Notes under the pieces: model-generated | The model's input: only the letters and a program-made list of their open reading frames with translations | Told to the model about the DNA's origin: nothing | Database searches by the model: none | Shown here: one piece after another, positions 40,623 to 50,247 of the stretch | Numbering within the stretch: the stretch's first letter is position 1 | How the letters are laid out: every line of letters starts with the position of its first letter | Assembly: GCF_009938205.1 (NCBI RefSeq) | Contig: NZ_AP019654.1 | Location: 1,054,001 to 1,118,000 of the forward strand | Reading direction: 5' to 3' | Length of the DNA stretch: 64,000 nt | DNA from: Vibrio panuliri | Lineage (GTDB): Bacteria > Pseudomonadota > Gammaproteobacteria > Enterobacterales > Vibrionaceae | Made by a program: the position numbers and the translations under genes

Positions 40623-42362
40623 ATGCAGCGTCGAGTTACGTTACCTTGCCATGCCGAAATCACCATAGCCAATCACCACTTGTTGATGGAGATGAATGGT
40701 AACGAGATCCGCTTTGCTTATGGTGGCTTGTCGAACGATCCGCTTGGTGACGGTTTTCCTCTATTTAGCTACGACTATCATATTGAACCGAATGCCCAGT
40801 TGTATGGTGATGGTTTTCAGATGAGTAGCCAAGTGATTGGCACACTCAATCATCTGCGAGTGTTGGGCAATTATCCAGATAACGGTTCATTGATGCGCAT
40901 CTATCCAAGTAGTGCCACGCAGCGCTTTTACAACTACCTGATCATTGGTGACTCGCTGGGTTATACGTTACTAGGCTTTACCTCTTGCCACCGATTTAGT
41001 GGTTACTTTGAGGTGGTCGAGCAAAATGGGCGTCACCAAATTCGAGCCTATCTCAATGGCGAGAACAGCCTGCCGAGAGACTGGACAACGTTTCAATTAG
41101 AGTCGGTCGTGATTCTCAAATCGGTTGAACTTAACGCGCTTTATGATCAGTTCATCGGTTATATTCACCAGCATCATGCTCCTAGAGCATCGGTTCAGCA
41201 GGGCTCACCGGTTGGGTGGAGTTCGTTTCAATCCCAAACGGCAAGCACCGATGCGCACACCATTTTGACCAACCTTAAGCAATTGCATCAACAAGCGTTA
41301 GGTTTAGAGTATGTGTTGATAGAGCAGGGTTACCAAGTCGCACTTGGCGATTGGATCGGTTCAGCGGAGAGTTTTGGTGCTGAGCTTATGTCCATCGTCG
41401 ATGACATTCGCTCAATCGGGCGCAAGCCAGCAATCTGGATTGCCCCCTTTGTTGCCAGCCCTAACTCAGCGGTTTTTAAGCATCACCCGGATTGGTTTGT
41501 ACACAATCAGAACGGCAAGCCAATGCGGGCAGACGAGGTGACGTATTCTGGGCTAGACGGAAAACCCTGTTACCTACTCGATACCACCAATGTTGATGTG
41601 CAAGAGCACCTATTTGAGGTTATTCGCTTCTTACGTCGTGAACTGGGTATTGAAATGTTCAAAGTCGATGGCGCTTACAGGGGCTGTGTGCAAGGCGAGC
41701 GTCAGATAACGGGTATTTCCACTATTGAGGCATACCGTATTGGCCTAGAGGTGATCAATGAAGCTGCCGAGGGTGCCTTTGTGTTATTGAGTCGTGCACC
41801 TTTATGGCCGTCACTTGGGCTAGCCGATGGCATGCGAGTTTGCGATCTCGCGGTTAGAGATGCTCGTCAGTTCGAATCCAATACCTTGATGACGCTATTG
41901 CGTAGTTGGCAGCATCGGCGATTGTGGCATATTGACCCCGAAAGGTTAGTGCTGACATCACTTGCCAATCAAGGCTGTGAACGACGTTATTACGACTTTC
42001 ATCGTACCTGTCTGCTTGCCAGTGGCGGACTACTATTTTCCGGTGACCCATTGGATGACATTACTCCCTATGCGCAAGAGTCGATCAAGCGGCTAATCAT
42101 GCGTTATCGTCATACCCAAGTCGCGGCCTCTTTTTCATCCCTGACGCTCTCTCATGCCATGTTAGCGCTGACACCGCAAAACGATCTGCATTGCTTGTTT
42201 AACTATCATCAAACCACGCGTGATGTCATGTTAACGGCTAATCATCCGGTGGATTGGTATGACTACTGGAGTGGAGAAAAACTCAACCATACCGCCACTC
42301 AAGCGTTGGAAGTCACACTAAAAGCTGGGATATTTGCTAGGGCGATTGTGACGGTAGGTTAA
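40623..42362 (+). CDS. Alpha-galactosidase, GH36 type
   Basis: 579-residue glycoside hydrolase with a beta-sandwich N-terminal part and a TIM-barrel (about 200-500). Predicted nucleophile Asp349 (FKVDGAYRG) and acid/base Asp408 (GMRVCDL) are 59 residues apart, close to the 60 between the known pair in the Thermotoga GalA enzyme. WIAPFVASPNS and the RAPLWPSLGLADG stretch also fit. No signal peptide, so the substrate would be taken up first, yet no sugar permease or regulator lies nearby. Orphan gene between torA and ruvC. Confidence 0.85.
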   Translation: MQRRVTLPCHAEITIANHHLLMEMNGNEIRFAYGGLSNDPLGDGFPLFSYDYHIEPNAQLYGDGFQMSSQVIGTLNHLRVLGNYPDNGSLMRIYPSSATQRFYNYLIIGDSLGYTLLGFTSCHRFSGYFEVVEQNGRHQIRAYLNGENSLPRDWTTFQLESVVILKSVELNALYDQFIGYIHQHHAPRASVQQGSPVGWSSFQSQTASTDAHTILTNLKQLHQQALGLEYVLIEQGYQVALGDWIGSAESFGAELMSIVDDIRSIGRKPAIWIAPFVASPNSAVFKHHPDWFVHNQNGKPMRADEVTYSGLDGKPCYLLDTTNVDVQEHLFEVIRFLRRELGIEMFKVDGAYRGCVQGERQITGISTIEAYRIGLEVINEAAEGAFVLLSRAPLWPSLGLADGMRVCDLAVRDARQFESNTLMTLLRSWQHRRLWHIDPERLVLTSLANQGCERRYYDFHRTCLLASGGLLFSGDPLDDITPYAQESIKRLIMRYRHTQVAASFSSLTLSHAMLALTPQNDLHCLFNYHQTTRDVMLTANHPVDWYDYWSGEKLNHTATQALEVTLKAGIFARAIVTVG

Positions 42363-42452
42363 TTGATCGCCTGCGAGCGGTTGCTAAAATTCGCCTTAAC
42401 TTGTTGGCTGCTATACACTAAGCAGCGATTAAAGACATTGGTTAGGTTTTAT

Positions 42453-42974
42453 ATGTCCATTATCTTGGGAATTGACCCAGGCTCACGTATCACAGGTTAT
42501 GGTGTGATACGTCAACAAGGACGCCACTTGCACTATTTAGGCAGTGGTTGTATCCGCACTTCAGAAAAAGAACTTCCTGGAAGACTTAAGCAAATTTACG
42601 CCGGTGTGACCGAGATCATCACTCAGTTTCAACCAGACGTGTTTGCAATTGAGCAGGTGTTTATGGCGCGTAACGCAGACTCGGCATTGAAGCTGGGACA
42701 GGCGCGTGGTAGCGCCATCGTGGCCGCTGTTAATGCGGATCTACCGGTACACGAGTACGCCGCAAGATTAATCAAACAGGCGGTGACTGGAACGGGGGGG
42801 GCGGATAAGCAGCAGGTTCAGCATATGGTGCAGCAGATGTTAAAACTGCCGGCATGTCCTCAAGCCGATGCAGCCGATGCTCTTGGGGTGGCGATTTGTC
42901 ACGCCAATACCAACAAAACGCTGATCGCTCTGGCGGGTAAAGCGACCAGTGCGCGACGCGGGCGTTACCGTTAA
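42453..42974 (+). CDS. ruvC: Crossover junction endonuclease RuvC
   Basis: Resolves Holliday junctions. 173 residues, equal to E. coli RuvC. Acidic residues of the active site are in [13 protein letters not shown] (Asp7), [19 protein letters not shown] (Glu66) and [19 protein letters not shown] at 42453 is chosen; a longer frame adds an unrelated 30 residues. Its stop overlaps the start of a 49-codon ORF, and ruvA follows. Confidence 0.97.
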   Translation: MSIILGIDPGSRITGYGVIRQQGRHLHYLGSGCIRTSEKELPGRLKQIYAGVTEIITQFQPDVFAIEQVFMARNADSALKLGQARGSAIVAAVNADLPVHEYAARLIKQAVTGTGGADKQQVQHMVQQMLKLPACPQADAADALGVAICHANTNKTLIALAGKATSARRGRYR

Positions 42975-43123
42975 TGGTGTTTGAACCGATTATTGAACCG
43001 CAGGAGGTGCCAGATGAACGCCCACAAGGGTGCACCGATGCGCAGCCGACTATCAGTGTGAACTGTTTGGGTTTTGCGCGCGGGATGGTCTGCCCAGATC
43101 ATCTCGCCATTTGGCAGGATTAA
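42974..43123 (+). CDS. Possible 49-residue protein coupled to ruvC
   Basis: ATG overlaps the ruvC stop (TAATG), typical of translational coupling. The product, [20 protein letters not shown] and onward, is acidic at the N-terminus, contains three cysteines, and ends HLAIWQD. No family recognised. It lies inside the ruv gene region, where most vibrios are expected to have a short gap; it may be a real small gene or a chance open frame. Confidence 0.35.
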   Translation: MVFEPIIEPQEVPDERPQGCTDAQPTISVNCLGFARGMVCPDHLAIWQD

Positions 43124-43202
43124 CCCACGATAGTTTTCACTGGCTATCCATCCAGTTATTTATTATTATCGCAACAACTATTTATAACTCTAGGTACCGA
43201 CC

Positions 43203-43820
43203 GTGATTGGACGTCTTCGTGGCATCTTGCTAGAAAAGCAACCTCCTGAACTCCTGATTGAAGTCAATGGCATTGGCTATGAAGTGCAAATGCCAATGAG
43301 CTGTTTTTATGAACTGCCTAACGTTGGCGAAGAAGCGATCATCTATACCCACTTTGTGGTGCGTGAAGATGCTCAACTTCTATACGGCTTCAATACCGTG
43401 AAAGAGCGTGCTTTGTTCCGTGAAGTGATTAAAGCCAATGGTGTGGGGCCTAAACTGGGCTTAGGTATTCTCTCTGGCATGACCGCGACCCAGTTTGTCG
43501 CGTGTGTTGAGCGTGAAGATATTTCAACCCTAGTTAAATTGCCTGGCGTGGGTAAAAAGACAGCTGAGCGTTTAGTGGTTGAGATGAAAGACCGCCTTAA
43601 AGGTTGGAGCGCAGGTGATCTATTTACGCCATTTACTGATGCTGCACCATTGGATAATGGATTGACCCCATCACAAGGCAATGCGGAAGAAGAAGCGGTG
43701 AGTGCACTACTTGCATTGGGTTACAAACCAACCCAAGCTTCTAAAGTGGTCTCTCAGGTGCAAAAACCAGGCATGACCAGTGAAGAGCTTATCCGTGAAG
43801 CTCTAAAATCCATGGTGTAA
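43203..43820 (+). CDS. ruvA: Holliday junction branch migration protein RuvA
   Basis: Binds Holliday junctions and loads RuvB. 205 residues. GTG start gives [20 protein letters not shown] as in E. coli. OB-fold (1-63), two helix-hairpin-helix motifs (about 70-140; [12 protein letters not shown] and [16 protein letters not shown]), and the RuvB-binding C-terminal domain (about 155-205). Followed by ruvB after 21 bases. Confidence 0.97.
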   Translation: MIGRLRGILLEKQPPELLIEVNGIGYEVQMPMSCFYELPNVGEEAIIYTHFVVREDAQLLYGFNTVKERALFREVIKANGVGPKLGLGILSGMTATQFVACVEREDISTLVKLPGVGKKTAERLVVEMKDRLKGWSAGDLFTPFTDAAPLDNGLTPSQGNAEEEAVSALLALGYKPTQASKVVSQVQKPGMTSEELIREALKSMV

Positions 43821-43841
43821 CCCAGAGTTAAAGAGAACAAG

Positions 43842-44846
43842 ATGATTGAAGCAGACCGCTTAATTGCGCCGGATAACCCAAGTTTTCGTGATGAGGACGT
43901 GATTGATCGAGCGATTCGCCCAAAGAAGTTGGCCGATTACCAAGGTCAAGATCATGTTCGTGATCAGATGGAGATCTTCATTAAAGCGGCGAACCTGCGT
44001 AGTGAAGCGCTCGACCACCTGTTGATTTTTGGTCCTCCGGGTTTGGGTAAAACCACGTTGGCGAACATTGTTGCTAACGAGATGGGCGTGAACATCCGTA
44101 CGACATCGGGCCCGGTGCTTGAGAAAGCAGGGGATCTCGCAGCGTTGCTGACAAACCTTGAAGAAAACGACGTCTTGTTCATTGATGAGATTCATCGCCT
44201 CAGTCCCATGGTGGAAGAAGTCCTTTATCCGGCAATGGAAGACTACCAACTCGATATTATGATCGGTGAAGGCCCTGCCGCTCGCTCGATCAAAATTGAC
44301 TTGCCGCCATTTACCCTGATTGGTGCGACTACCCGTGCTGGCTCATTAACGTCGCCATTGCGCGATCGTTTTGGTATTACCCAACGTCTTGAGTATTACA
44401 AAGTGGCCGATTTGCAGCATATCGTACAACGTAGTGCGGATTGCCTCGGTCTCTCTATGGAGTCTGAAGGGGCTTTAGAAGTCGCGCGCAGAGCCCGCGG
44501 TACACCACGTATCGCTAACCGTTTACTTCGTCGTGTACGTGATTACGCAGAAGTGAAGGCGGATGGTCATATCAGCGCAGATATTGCTGACAAAGCGCTA
44601 AACATGCTCGATGTTGACGCAGAAGGCTTTGACTACATGGACCGTAAGCTGCTTCTGGCGATTATGGAGAAGTTTGGCGGTGGTCCAGTTGGTTTAGATA
44701 ATATGGCGGCGGCAATTGGTGAAGAAAAAGACACCATAGAAGATGTGTTAGAGCCTTATTTGATTCAGCAAGGTTACTTACAACGTACCCCGCGTGGTCG
44801 TATAGCGACCGATCGAGCCTATCTTCACTTCGGTATCGACAAGTAA
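43842..44846 (+). CDS. ruvB: Holliday junction branch migration ATPase RuvB
   Basis: AAA+ motor of the RuvAB complex. 334 residues. Walker [13 protein letters not shown] near 62, Walker [11 protein letters not shown] near 108, sensor 1 IGATTRAG near 155, arginine finger region LRDRFGI near 170, and a C-terminal winged helix. Last gene of the ruv cluster. Confidence 0.98.
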   Translation: MIEADRLIAPDNPSFRDEDVIDRAIRPKKLADYQGQDHVRDQMEIFIKAANLRSEALDHLLIFGPPGLGKTTLANIVANEMGVNIRTTSGPVLEKAGDLAALLTNLEENDVLFIDEIHRLSPMVEEVLYPAMEDYQLDIMIGEGPAARSIKIDLPPFTLIGATTRAGSLTSPLRDRFGITQRLEYYKVADLQHIVQRSADCLGLSMESEGALEVARRARGTPRIANRLLRRVRDYAEVKADGHISADIADKALNMLDVDAEGFDYMDRKLLLAIMEKFGGGPVGLDNMAAAIGEEKDTIEDVLEPYLIQQGYLQRTPRGRIATDRAYLHFGIDK

Positions 44847-45097
44847 ACTATGTTCTCATATCTGTAGTGATTGAGCCCAAGTGTTTGTAATTAAATAAAA
44901 TAGATTATGAATGTTTGGGCTTTTTAGCGGCTAAAAGAGACTTGACAGCCATTCAATGTGCTCTTCGTCGCACTTTTCTATATTATTCTCATGCTTTTTA
45001 CGTAGCCATATTTCGGTTCATGTGAATAGCTTGTGTCCAAATTCGCCATACATACATCTCAATTTCATTTTTTTTTAACATCGAACTTTTAGATAAC

Positions 45098-45111
45098 TTG
45101 ACCTAAATCAA
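45098..45111. promoter_or_regulatory. FNR-type box upstream of cydA (one mismatch)
   Basis: TTGACCTAAATCAA, one base off TTGATnnnnATCAA, with its centre 50 bases before the next box. Confidence 0.5.
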
Positions 45112-45147
45112 ATTGAATGTTTTTTGTCCGTTTTTCACGTTTCTACA

Positions 45148-45161
45148 TTGATGTAGATCAA
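45148..45161. promoter_or_regulatory. FNR box upstream of cydA (perfect)
   Basis: TTGATGTAGATCAA matches the consensus TTGATnnnnATCAA exactly. CydAB in related bacteria is controlled by FNR and ArcA with oxygen level. Confidence 0.7.
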
Positions 45162-45378
45162 GACGCGTTGCGCCCATAAACCTTTTGAAACATCCGAGTT
45201 TTCGCAGTAATATTAGCAATAGCTATATTAGCTGATGCTTAACAATTAACTAACTATTGCAGTACATATTTATAACAATATGGTGTTTTTGGAAACATTT
45301 CTCATGGAAGTTCAACACCTGAGATGCTAAAGCAATGAACGTAAAGCGTGTCTTTCAGCCGACACAATAGGAGTTCCC

Positions 45379-46965
45379 ATGATTGACATAGTTGATCTAT
45401 CGCGGTTGCAGTTCGCATTAACTGCGATGTATCACTTCCTATTCGTACCATTGACTCTAGGTATGGCATTCTTACTTGCCATTATGGAATCGATGTACGT
45501 AATGACCAACAAGCAAATCTACAAGGACATGACCAAGTTCTGGGGTAAGCTGTTTGGTATTAACTTTGCTCTAGGTGTGGCTACCGGCCTTACCATGGAG
45601 TTCCAATTTGGTACTAACTGGTCATATTACTCTCACTATGTAGGTGACATTTTTGGTGCACCTCTTGCCATTGAAGCTCTAGTGGCCTTTTTCTTAGAAT
45701 CCACTTTCGTTGGCCTGTTCTTCTTTGGTTGGGATCGATTGTCGAAACGTCAGCACCTCGTAGTAACTTGGTTGGTTGCTCTAGGTTCTAACTTCTCGGC
45801 ACTTTGGATTTTGGTGGCAAACGGTTGGATGCAAAACCCTGTGGGTGCTGAGTTCAACTTTGAAACCATGCGTATGGAAATGGTGAGCTTCGCAGAAGTA
45901 GTACTAAACCCAGTTGCGCAGGTTAAGTTTGTTCACACTGTTGCGTCAGGCTACACCTGTGGTGCAATGTTCGTACTGGGCATCAGCTCATGGTACCTAC
46001 TAAAAGGACGTGACGTTGCGTTTGCACGTCGTTCATTTGCTATTGCAGCTTCATTCGGTATGGCGGCTATTCTGTCGACTATCGTTCTAGGTGACGAATC
46101 GGGTTACGAGTTAGGTGAAGTGCAAAAAGTGAAGCTAGCAGCGGTTGAAGCTGAATGGCACACTGAGCCAGCACCGGCAGCGTTCACTGTGTTTGGTTTA
46201 CCAAACCAAGAGACGATGGAAACCGATTTTGCCCTTAAGATCCCTTACGTAATGGGTATCATCGCAACCCGTTCTCTTGACGAGCAAGTAACAGGTCTAC
46301 GTGACCTACGTGAAGATCACGTGGATCGTATTCGTAACGGTATGTACGCCTACGAGTTGCTAGAGAAACTGCGTGCAGGCGATAAATCTGAAGCCAACAT
46401 GGCAGCATTTAATGAAGTGAAAGGTGACCTAGGTTACGGCTTGCTTCTAAAACGCTACACAGAAAATGTAGTAGATGCGACAGAGACGCAAATCCAAGCG
46501 GCTGCGGATGACTCAATTCCGACAGTTTGGCCACTATTCTGGTCATTCCGTATCATGGTTGCGTGTGGTTTCATCATGCTGTTCGTCTTTGGTGCGGCAT
46601 TCCTACAGACCTGTCGTCAGAAGATCGAGCAAAAACCATGGATTCTAAAAGCAGCGCTATTTAGTATTCCACTACCATGGATTGCGATCGAAGCAGGTTG
46701 GTTCGTTGCTGAATATGGTCGTCAACCATGGGCAGTAGGTGAAATTCTACCGGTTCACGTTGCGGCATCAGCACTGACTGCGGCAGAGATTTGGACATCA
46801 TTGTTCGCGATTCTTGCGCTGTACACAGCATTCCTTGTTGCGGAAGTGTACCTAATGGTTAAGTTCGCTCGTAAAGGTCCAAGCAGCCTGAAAACAGGTC
46901 GCTACCACTTCGAGCAAGAAGCTAACTCTGTAGAAGACAAAGTTAGCCGCCAAGTTGACGCGTAA
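45379..46965 (+). CDS. cydA: Cytochrome bd-I ubiquinol oxidase subunit I
   Basis: Quinol-oxidising subunit of the high-affinity cytochrome bd oxidase in the inner membrane. 528 residues with nine membrane segments, a heme b595-ligand region at the N-terminus ([16 protein letters not shown], His19-type), and the long Q-loop type of the E. coli enzyme with [12 protein letters not shown] near 452. GGAG ribosome binding site before the ATG. Followed by cydB after 11 bases. Confidence 0.98.
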   Translation: MIDIVDLSRLQFALTAMYHFLFVPLTLGMAFLLAIMESMYVMTNKQIYKDMTKFWGKLFGINFALGVATGLTMEFQFGTNWSYYSHYVGDIFGAPLAIEALVAFFLESTFVGLFFFGWDRLSKRQHLVVTWLVALGSNFSALWILVANGWMQNPVGAEFNFETMRMEMVSFAEVVLNPVAQVKFVHTVASGYTCGAMFVLGISSWYLLKGRDVAFARRSFAIAASFGMAAILSTIVLGDESGYELGEVQKVKLAAVEAEWHTEPAPAAFTVFGLPNQETMETDFALKIPYVMGIIATRSLDEQVTGLRDLREDHVDRIRNGMYAYELLEKLRAGDKSEANMAAFNEVKGDLGYGLLLKRYTENVVDATETQIQAAADDSIPTVWPLFWSFRIMVACGFIMLFVFGAAFLQTCRQKIEQKPWILKAALFSIPLPWIAIEAGWFVAEYGRQPWAVGEILPVHVAASALTAAEIWTSLFAILALYTAFLVAEVYLMVKFARKGPSSLKTGRYHFEQEANSVEDKVSRQVDA

Positions 46966-46976
46966 GGAGAAAGGAT

Positions 46977-48113
46977 ATGTTTGATTACGAAATCTTACGA
47001 CTTATCTGGTGGGTACTGATTGGGGTTCTACTGGTTGGTTTCGCCATTACAGATGGCTTTGATATGGGGGTAGGTGCACTCGTACCTATCATCGGTAAGA
47101 ACGATACAGAGCGTCGAGTTATGATCAACTCTATCGCTCCACACTGGGACGGTAACCAAGTTTGGCTTATCACTGCTGGTGGTGCGTTATTTGCTGCTTG
47201 GCCGTTGGTTTACGCAACGTCGTTCTCTGGTTTCTATTTGGCGATGATCGTGACATTGGCTGCACTATGGTTGCGTCCAATTGGTCTAGATTACCGTTCT
47301 AAGATCGAAGACAAACAGTGGCGTCAAACTTGGGATATCTGTATCGCAATCAGTGGCTTTGTTCCACCGCTAATCTTTGGTGTGGCGTTTGGTAACTTGC
47401 TACAAGGCGTACCATTCCAACTGAGCGACTTTATGATGCCGACTTACCACGGCTCATTCTTTGGTCTGCTTAACCCATTCGCGATCCTTTGTGGTCTTGT
47501 GAGTGTGTTTATGATTCTGATGCAAGGTTCAGCTTGGCTACAGATGAAGACCACTGGTGAAGTGCACGCTCGTGCGCGTATGGTGGCTCAATTAATGGGT
47601 CTATTAACTGTGGCAGCATTTGTTGCGGCTGGTTTCTGGATTCAAAACATTGAAGGTTATGTGATCACAAGTGTTATCGACCACAATGCAGCGTCAAACC
47701 CTCTAAACAAAGAAGTGGTTCGTGAAGTGGGTGCGTGGATGACTAACTTTGAAACTTACCCATTGATGTGGGCAGCGCCTGCACTGGGTGTGGCTATGCC
47801 GCTACTTACTGTTTTGGCATCACGTTTCGAAAAATGTGGTTTCTCATTCCTATTCTCAAGCTTAGGTAATGCAGGTGTGATCCTAACGGCAGGTTTTGCG
47901 ATGTTCCCATTCGTAATGCCTTCAAGCCTAGTACCTGCTCACAGCTTAACAATGTGGGATGCGACTTCGTCTGAACTAACGTTGAACCTAATGACGGCTG
48001 TGGCCGCTGTGATGGTGCCGATTATCCTTGGCTACACTTCTTGGACTTACTACAAGATGTTTGGTCGCTTGGATAACAAGTTCATTGAAGAAAACAAAAA
48101 CTCACTTTACTAA
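46977..48113 (+). CDS. cydB: Cytochrome bd-I ubiquinol oxidase subunit II
   Basis: Second large subunit of the bd oxidase. 378 residues, eight to nine membrane segments. DGFDMGVGALVPIIG near 23 and APHWDGNQVWLITAGGALF near 52 are the family marks. GGAG lies before the ATG of the following cydX. Confidence 0.98.
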   Translation: MFDYEILRLIWWVLIGVLLVGFAITDGFDMGVGALVPIIGKNDTERRVMINSIAPHWDGNQVWLITAGGALFAAWPLVYATSFSGFYLAMIVTLAALWLRPIGLDYRSKIEDKQWRQTWDICIAISGFVPPLIFGVAFGNLLQGVPFQLSDFMMPTYHGSFFGLLNPFAILCGLVSVFMILMQGSAWLQMKTTGEVHARARMVAQLMGLLTVAAFVAAGFWIQNIEGYVITSVIDHNAASNPLNKEVVREVGAWMTNFETYPLMWAAPALGVAMPLLTVLASRFEKCGFSFLFSSLGNAGVILTAGFAMFPFVMPSSLVPAHSLTMWDATSSELTLNLMTAVAAVMVPIILGYTSWTYYKMFGRLDNKFIEENKNSLY

Positions 48114-48125
48114 GGAGCATTCACT

Positions 48126-48233
48126 ATGTGGTATTTCGCATGGATTCTAGGTGTACTACTTGCTTGTGCATTCGGTATCATCAACGCTCTTTGGTTAGAG
48201 CACTCTGAAATGATGGACCAAGACAGTGAGTAA
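48126..48233 (+). CDS. cydX: CydX, small subunit of cytochrome bd-I
   Basis: 35-residue single-pass membrane protein needed for stable bd oxidase. MWYFAWILGVLLACAFGIIN followed by ALWLEHSEMMDQ matches CydX; the conserved WxFAWILG and GIINALWLE pattern is clear. AGGAG upstream at 48113. Its stop overlaps the ybgE start by eight bases. Confidence 0.95.
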   Translation: MWYFAWILGVLLACAFGIINALWLEHSEMMDQDSE

Positions 48234-48528
48234 TCTCGCTGACTTGATGACTAAACTGCATGCCCCACTCGATAGAACTCTATTTAGGGTTCTATCACTG
48301 GCGATGGGTTTCTTTCATGTAGCAATGCTCATGTGGGACCCTCACACCTACTCAGAGTCAATTGGTGGATTTAACGCGTTAATTTCACCGTTACTCATTT
48401 GGGCAGTTTGCTCAAGTATGGTGTTCGGCTTGTCATTCAAACCAAGAAATTGGTATTGGCAGGTGCTGTTTAGCCCATACATCAGCTTAGGCATTTTAAG
48501 TTACTTAACAATCGCTTACGTTTTGTAA
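48226..48528 (+). CDS. ybgE: Cyd operon protein YbgE
   Basis: 100-residue inner-membrane protein with three membrane segments (about 22-40, 52-70, 78-98). Conserved in the cyd operon of gammaproteobacteria; function unknown. GTG start overlapping cydX by eight bases; the next gene after the terminator is ybgC. Confidence 0.9.
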   Translation: MSNLADLMTKLHAPLDRTLFRVLSLAMGFFHVAMLMWDPHTYSESIGGFNALISPLLIWAVCSSMVFGLSFKPRNWYWQVLFSPYISLGILSYLTIAYVL

Positions 48529-48563
48529 AACTGATTGATTAAAAAAACATCAAGAACCTATTG

Positions 48564-48600
48564 AAAAAGCGCCAGTTTGTTATAGCTGGCGCTTTTTTTT
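48564..48600 (+). terminator. cyd operon terminator
   Basis: AAAAAGCGCCAG (48564-48575) / CTGGCGCTTTTT (48586-48597) and T run. Confidence 0.92.
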
Positions 48601-48694
48601 CGTCTAACATCTGAATTCAGTTATCACGTTTTGCGCATAAGTTGTTGGAATGCGTTATAGTATTCGACTAACGACAAGTTTAGCGGGCATTAAC

Positions 48695-49114
48695 GTGGAT
48701 AGCACACAGGTAGAATTTGAGTGGCCAGTCACCGTCTATTACGAAGATACAGACGCAGGTGGTGTGGTTTATCATTCGAACTATTTGAAATTTTTTGAAA
48801 GGGCGCGAACAGAGTTACTTCGCAATGTTGGTGTGTCGCAACAGGCTCTTTTGGAACAAAACATTGGTTTTGTAGTCCGACACATGGAGATTGATTTCTT
48901 GCAAGGTGCAAGGCTTGACGACCATCTTATCGTCAAAACCAATATCGCCGAGCTAAAGAAAGCATCGTTAACCTTCTGTCAGGAGATCGTAAATCCTGAG
49001 GGTAAAACATTGTGCCGAGCAATGGTTAAGGTAGCATGTATCAATAACGAGAGGATGAGGCCAACCGCAATTCCTCAAGCAATATTTATGGAGTTTTCTC
49101 GAAGTGACCGCTGA
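48695..49114 (+). CDS. ybgC: Tol-Pal system acyl-CoA thioesterase YbgC
   Basis: Hotdog-fold thioesterase of the 4-hydroxybenzoyl-CoA type, first gene of the tol-pal operon. From the GTG at 48695 it has 139 residues, near the 134 of E. coli; an ATG at 48650 is an alternative that adds 15. [21 protein letters not shown] contains the catalytic Asp; [12 protein letters not shown] follows. Its end overlaps tolQ by 11 bases. Confidence 0.92.
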   Translation: MDSTQVEFEWPVTVYYEDTDAGGVVYHSNYLKFFERARTELLRNVGVSQQALLEQNIGFVVRHMEIDFLQGARLDDHLIVKTNIAELKKASLTFCQEIVNPEGKTLCRAMVKVACINNERMRPTAIPQAIFMEFSRSDR

Positions 49115-49787
49115 TATCTCAATTCTTGATCTATTTTTGCAAGCCAGCTTGCTAGTAAAAATGGTGATGTTGATTCTGCTTGGTATGTCCATCGTCTCAT
49201 GGGCGATGATCATTAAGCGTAGTAAAGTACTCTCGCAAGCGGCCAAAGAATCCGAATCTTTTGAAGACAAATTTTGGTCGGGTACCGATCTTTCGGTGAT
49301 TTACCAAGGTGTCGCTAAGCGCAAAGATGAACTGTCAGGTGCGGAAGAGATCTTCTATTCTGGTTTTACCGAGTTTGCTCGCCTGCGCAAATCAAATGCC
49401 AATTCCCCTGATTACATTATGGAAGGCACCGGTCGTGCGATGCGAGTCGCTGTTGCGCGCGAAGTGGATGAGTTAGAAACCAGCTTGCCATTCCTTGCTA
49501 CCGTTGGTTCTATCAGCCCATATATCGGTCTATTTGGTACCGTATGGGGCATTATGCACGCTTTTATCGCACTAGGTGAAGTGAAGCAGGCAACACTTGC
49601 CATGGTTGCGCCTGGTATCGCAGAGGCACTTGTCGCTACTGCGATGGGTCTGTTTGCCGCGATTCCAGCCGTAATGGCATACAACCGCCTGAGCAACAAA
49701 GTGTCGAAGCTAGAGCACAACTACGCGACATTCTCAGAAGAGTTCCACAGCATCCTTCACCGCCAAGCGATGGCAGGCAGGGAGTAA
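49104..49787 (+). CDS. tolQ: Tol-Pal system protein TolQ
   Basis: Inner-membrane proton-channel subunit of the Tol-Pal system. 227 residues, GTG start, three membrane segments (about 15-38, 132-155, 172-195), with [20 protein letters not shown] in the second, typical of TolQ/ExbB. Overlaps ybgC and is followed by tolR after three bases. Confidence 0.97.
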   Translation: MTADISILDLFLQASLLVKMVMLILLGMSIVSWAMIIKRSKVLSQAAKESESFEDKFWSGTDLSVIYQGVAKRKDELSGAEEIFYSGFTEFARLRKSNANSPDYIMEGTGRAMRVAVAREVDELETSLPFLATVGSISPYIGLFGTVWGIMHAFIALGEVKQATLAMVAPGIAEALVATAMGLFAAIPAVMAYNRLSNKVSKLEHNYATFSEEFHSILHRQAMAGRE

Positions 49788-49790
49788 CGC

Positions 49791-50234
49791 ATGGCGGGTT
49801 ATCAACCTAAAAAGCGTAAAATGACCGCTGAAATTAACGTTGTACCTTATATCGACGTTATGTTGGTACTGCTGATCATCTTTATGGTGACGTCACCGTT
49901 CGTCACTCAAGGCGTCGAAGTTGAGCTGCCGAAAACGGAAGCGGCGGAATCGATGCAAGAGATGGCACAAGATCCCAACACCACTTTTATCATTGTCGAA
50001 GTCGACCGCGATGGTAATTTGGGTTTAAGCGTGAACGATGAAGAAGTTATGCGTGGTATTTCTTTGCAAGATCTGATTGTACGAGTGAAGGCAGAGTTGA
50101 GCTTAAAGCCGAACTCTCCGGTTGCCGTGGGTGGTGATGCCGCTACCCCATATGCAGAAATTGTATTGATTTTGGATGAGTTGAGCCGAGCAGGTATCGA
50201 AAAAGTAGGCCTGTTAACGGACATCAGGGAATAA
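49791..50234 (+). CDS. tolR: Tol-Pal system protein TolR
   Basis: Inner-membrane proton-channel partner of TolQ. 147 residues with one membrane segment (about 20-38), where the proton-carrying Asp of YIDVMLVLLIIFM lies; the rest is the periplasmic domain ending KVGLLTDIRE. The order tolQ-tolR-tolA-tolB-pal is complete. Confidence 0.97.
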   Translation: MAGYQPKKRKMTAEINVVPYIDVMLVLLIIFMVTSPFVTQGVEVELPKTEAAESMQEMAQDPNTTFIIVEVDRDGNLGLSVNDEEVMRGISLQDLIVRVKAELSLKPNSPVAVGGDAATPYAEIVLILDELSRAGIEKVGLLTDIRE

Positions 50235-50247
50235 GTGCGTTCACTTC

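Larger units (their letters stand above)
44847..45378. other. Upstream region of cydAB
   Basis: 532 AT-rich bases. Includes a weak, long-loop hairpin AGCCCAA/TTGGGCT ending in TTTT near 44872-44926 that may end the ruv transcript, and two FNR-type boxes (45098, 45148). No open frame or RNA gene recognised; the long leader before cydA is notable. Confidence 0.5.

Noticed and set aside
43860..44249. 129-codon antisense frame in ruvB
   Set aside because: No recognisable protein and complete overlap with conserved ruvB sequence.
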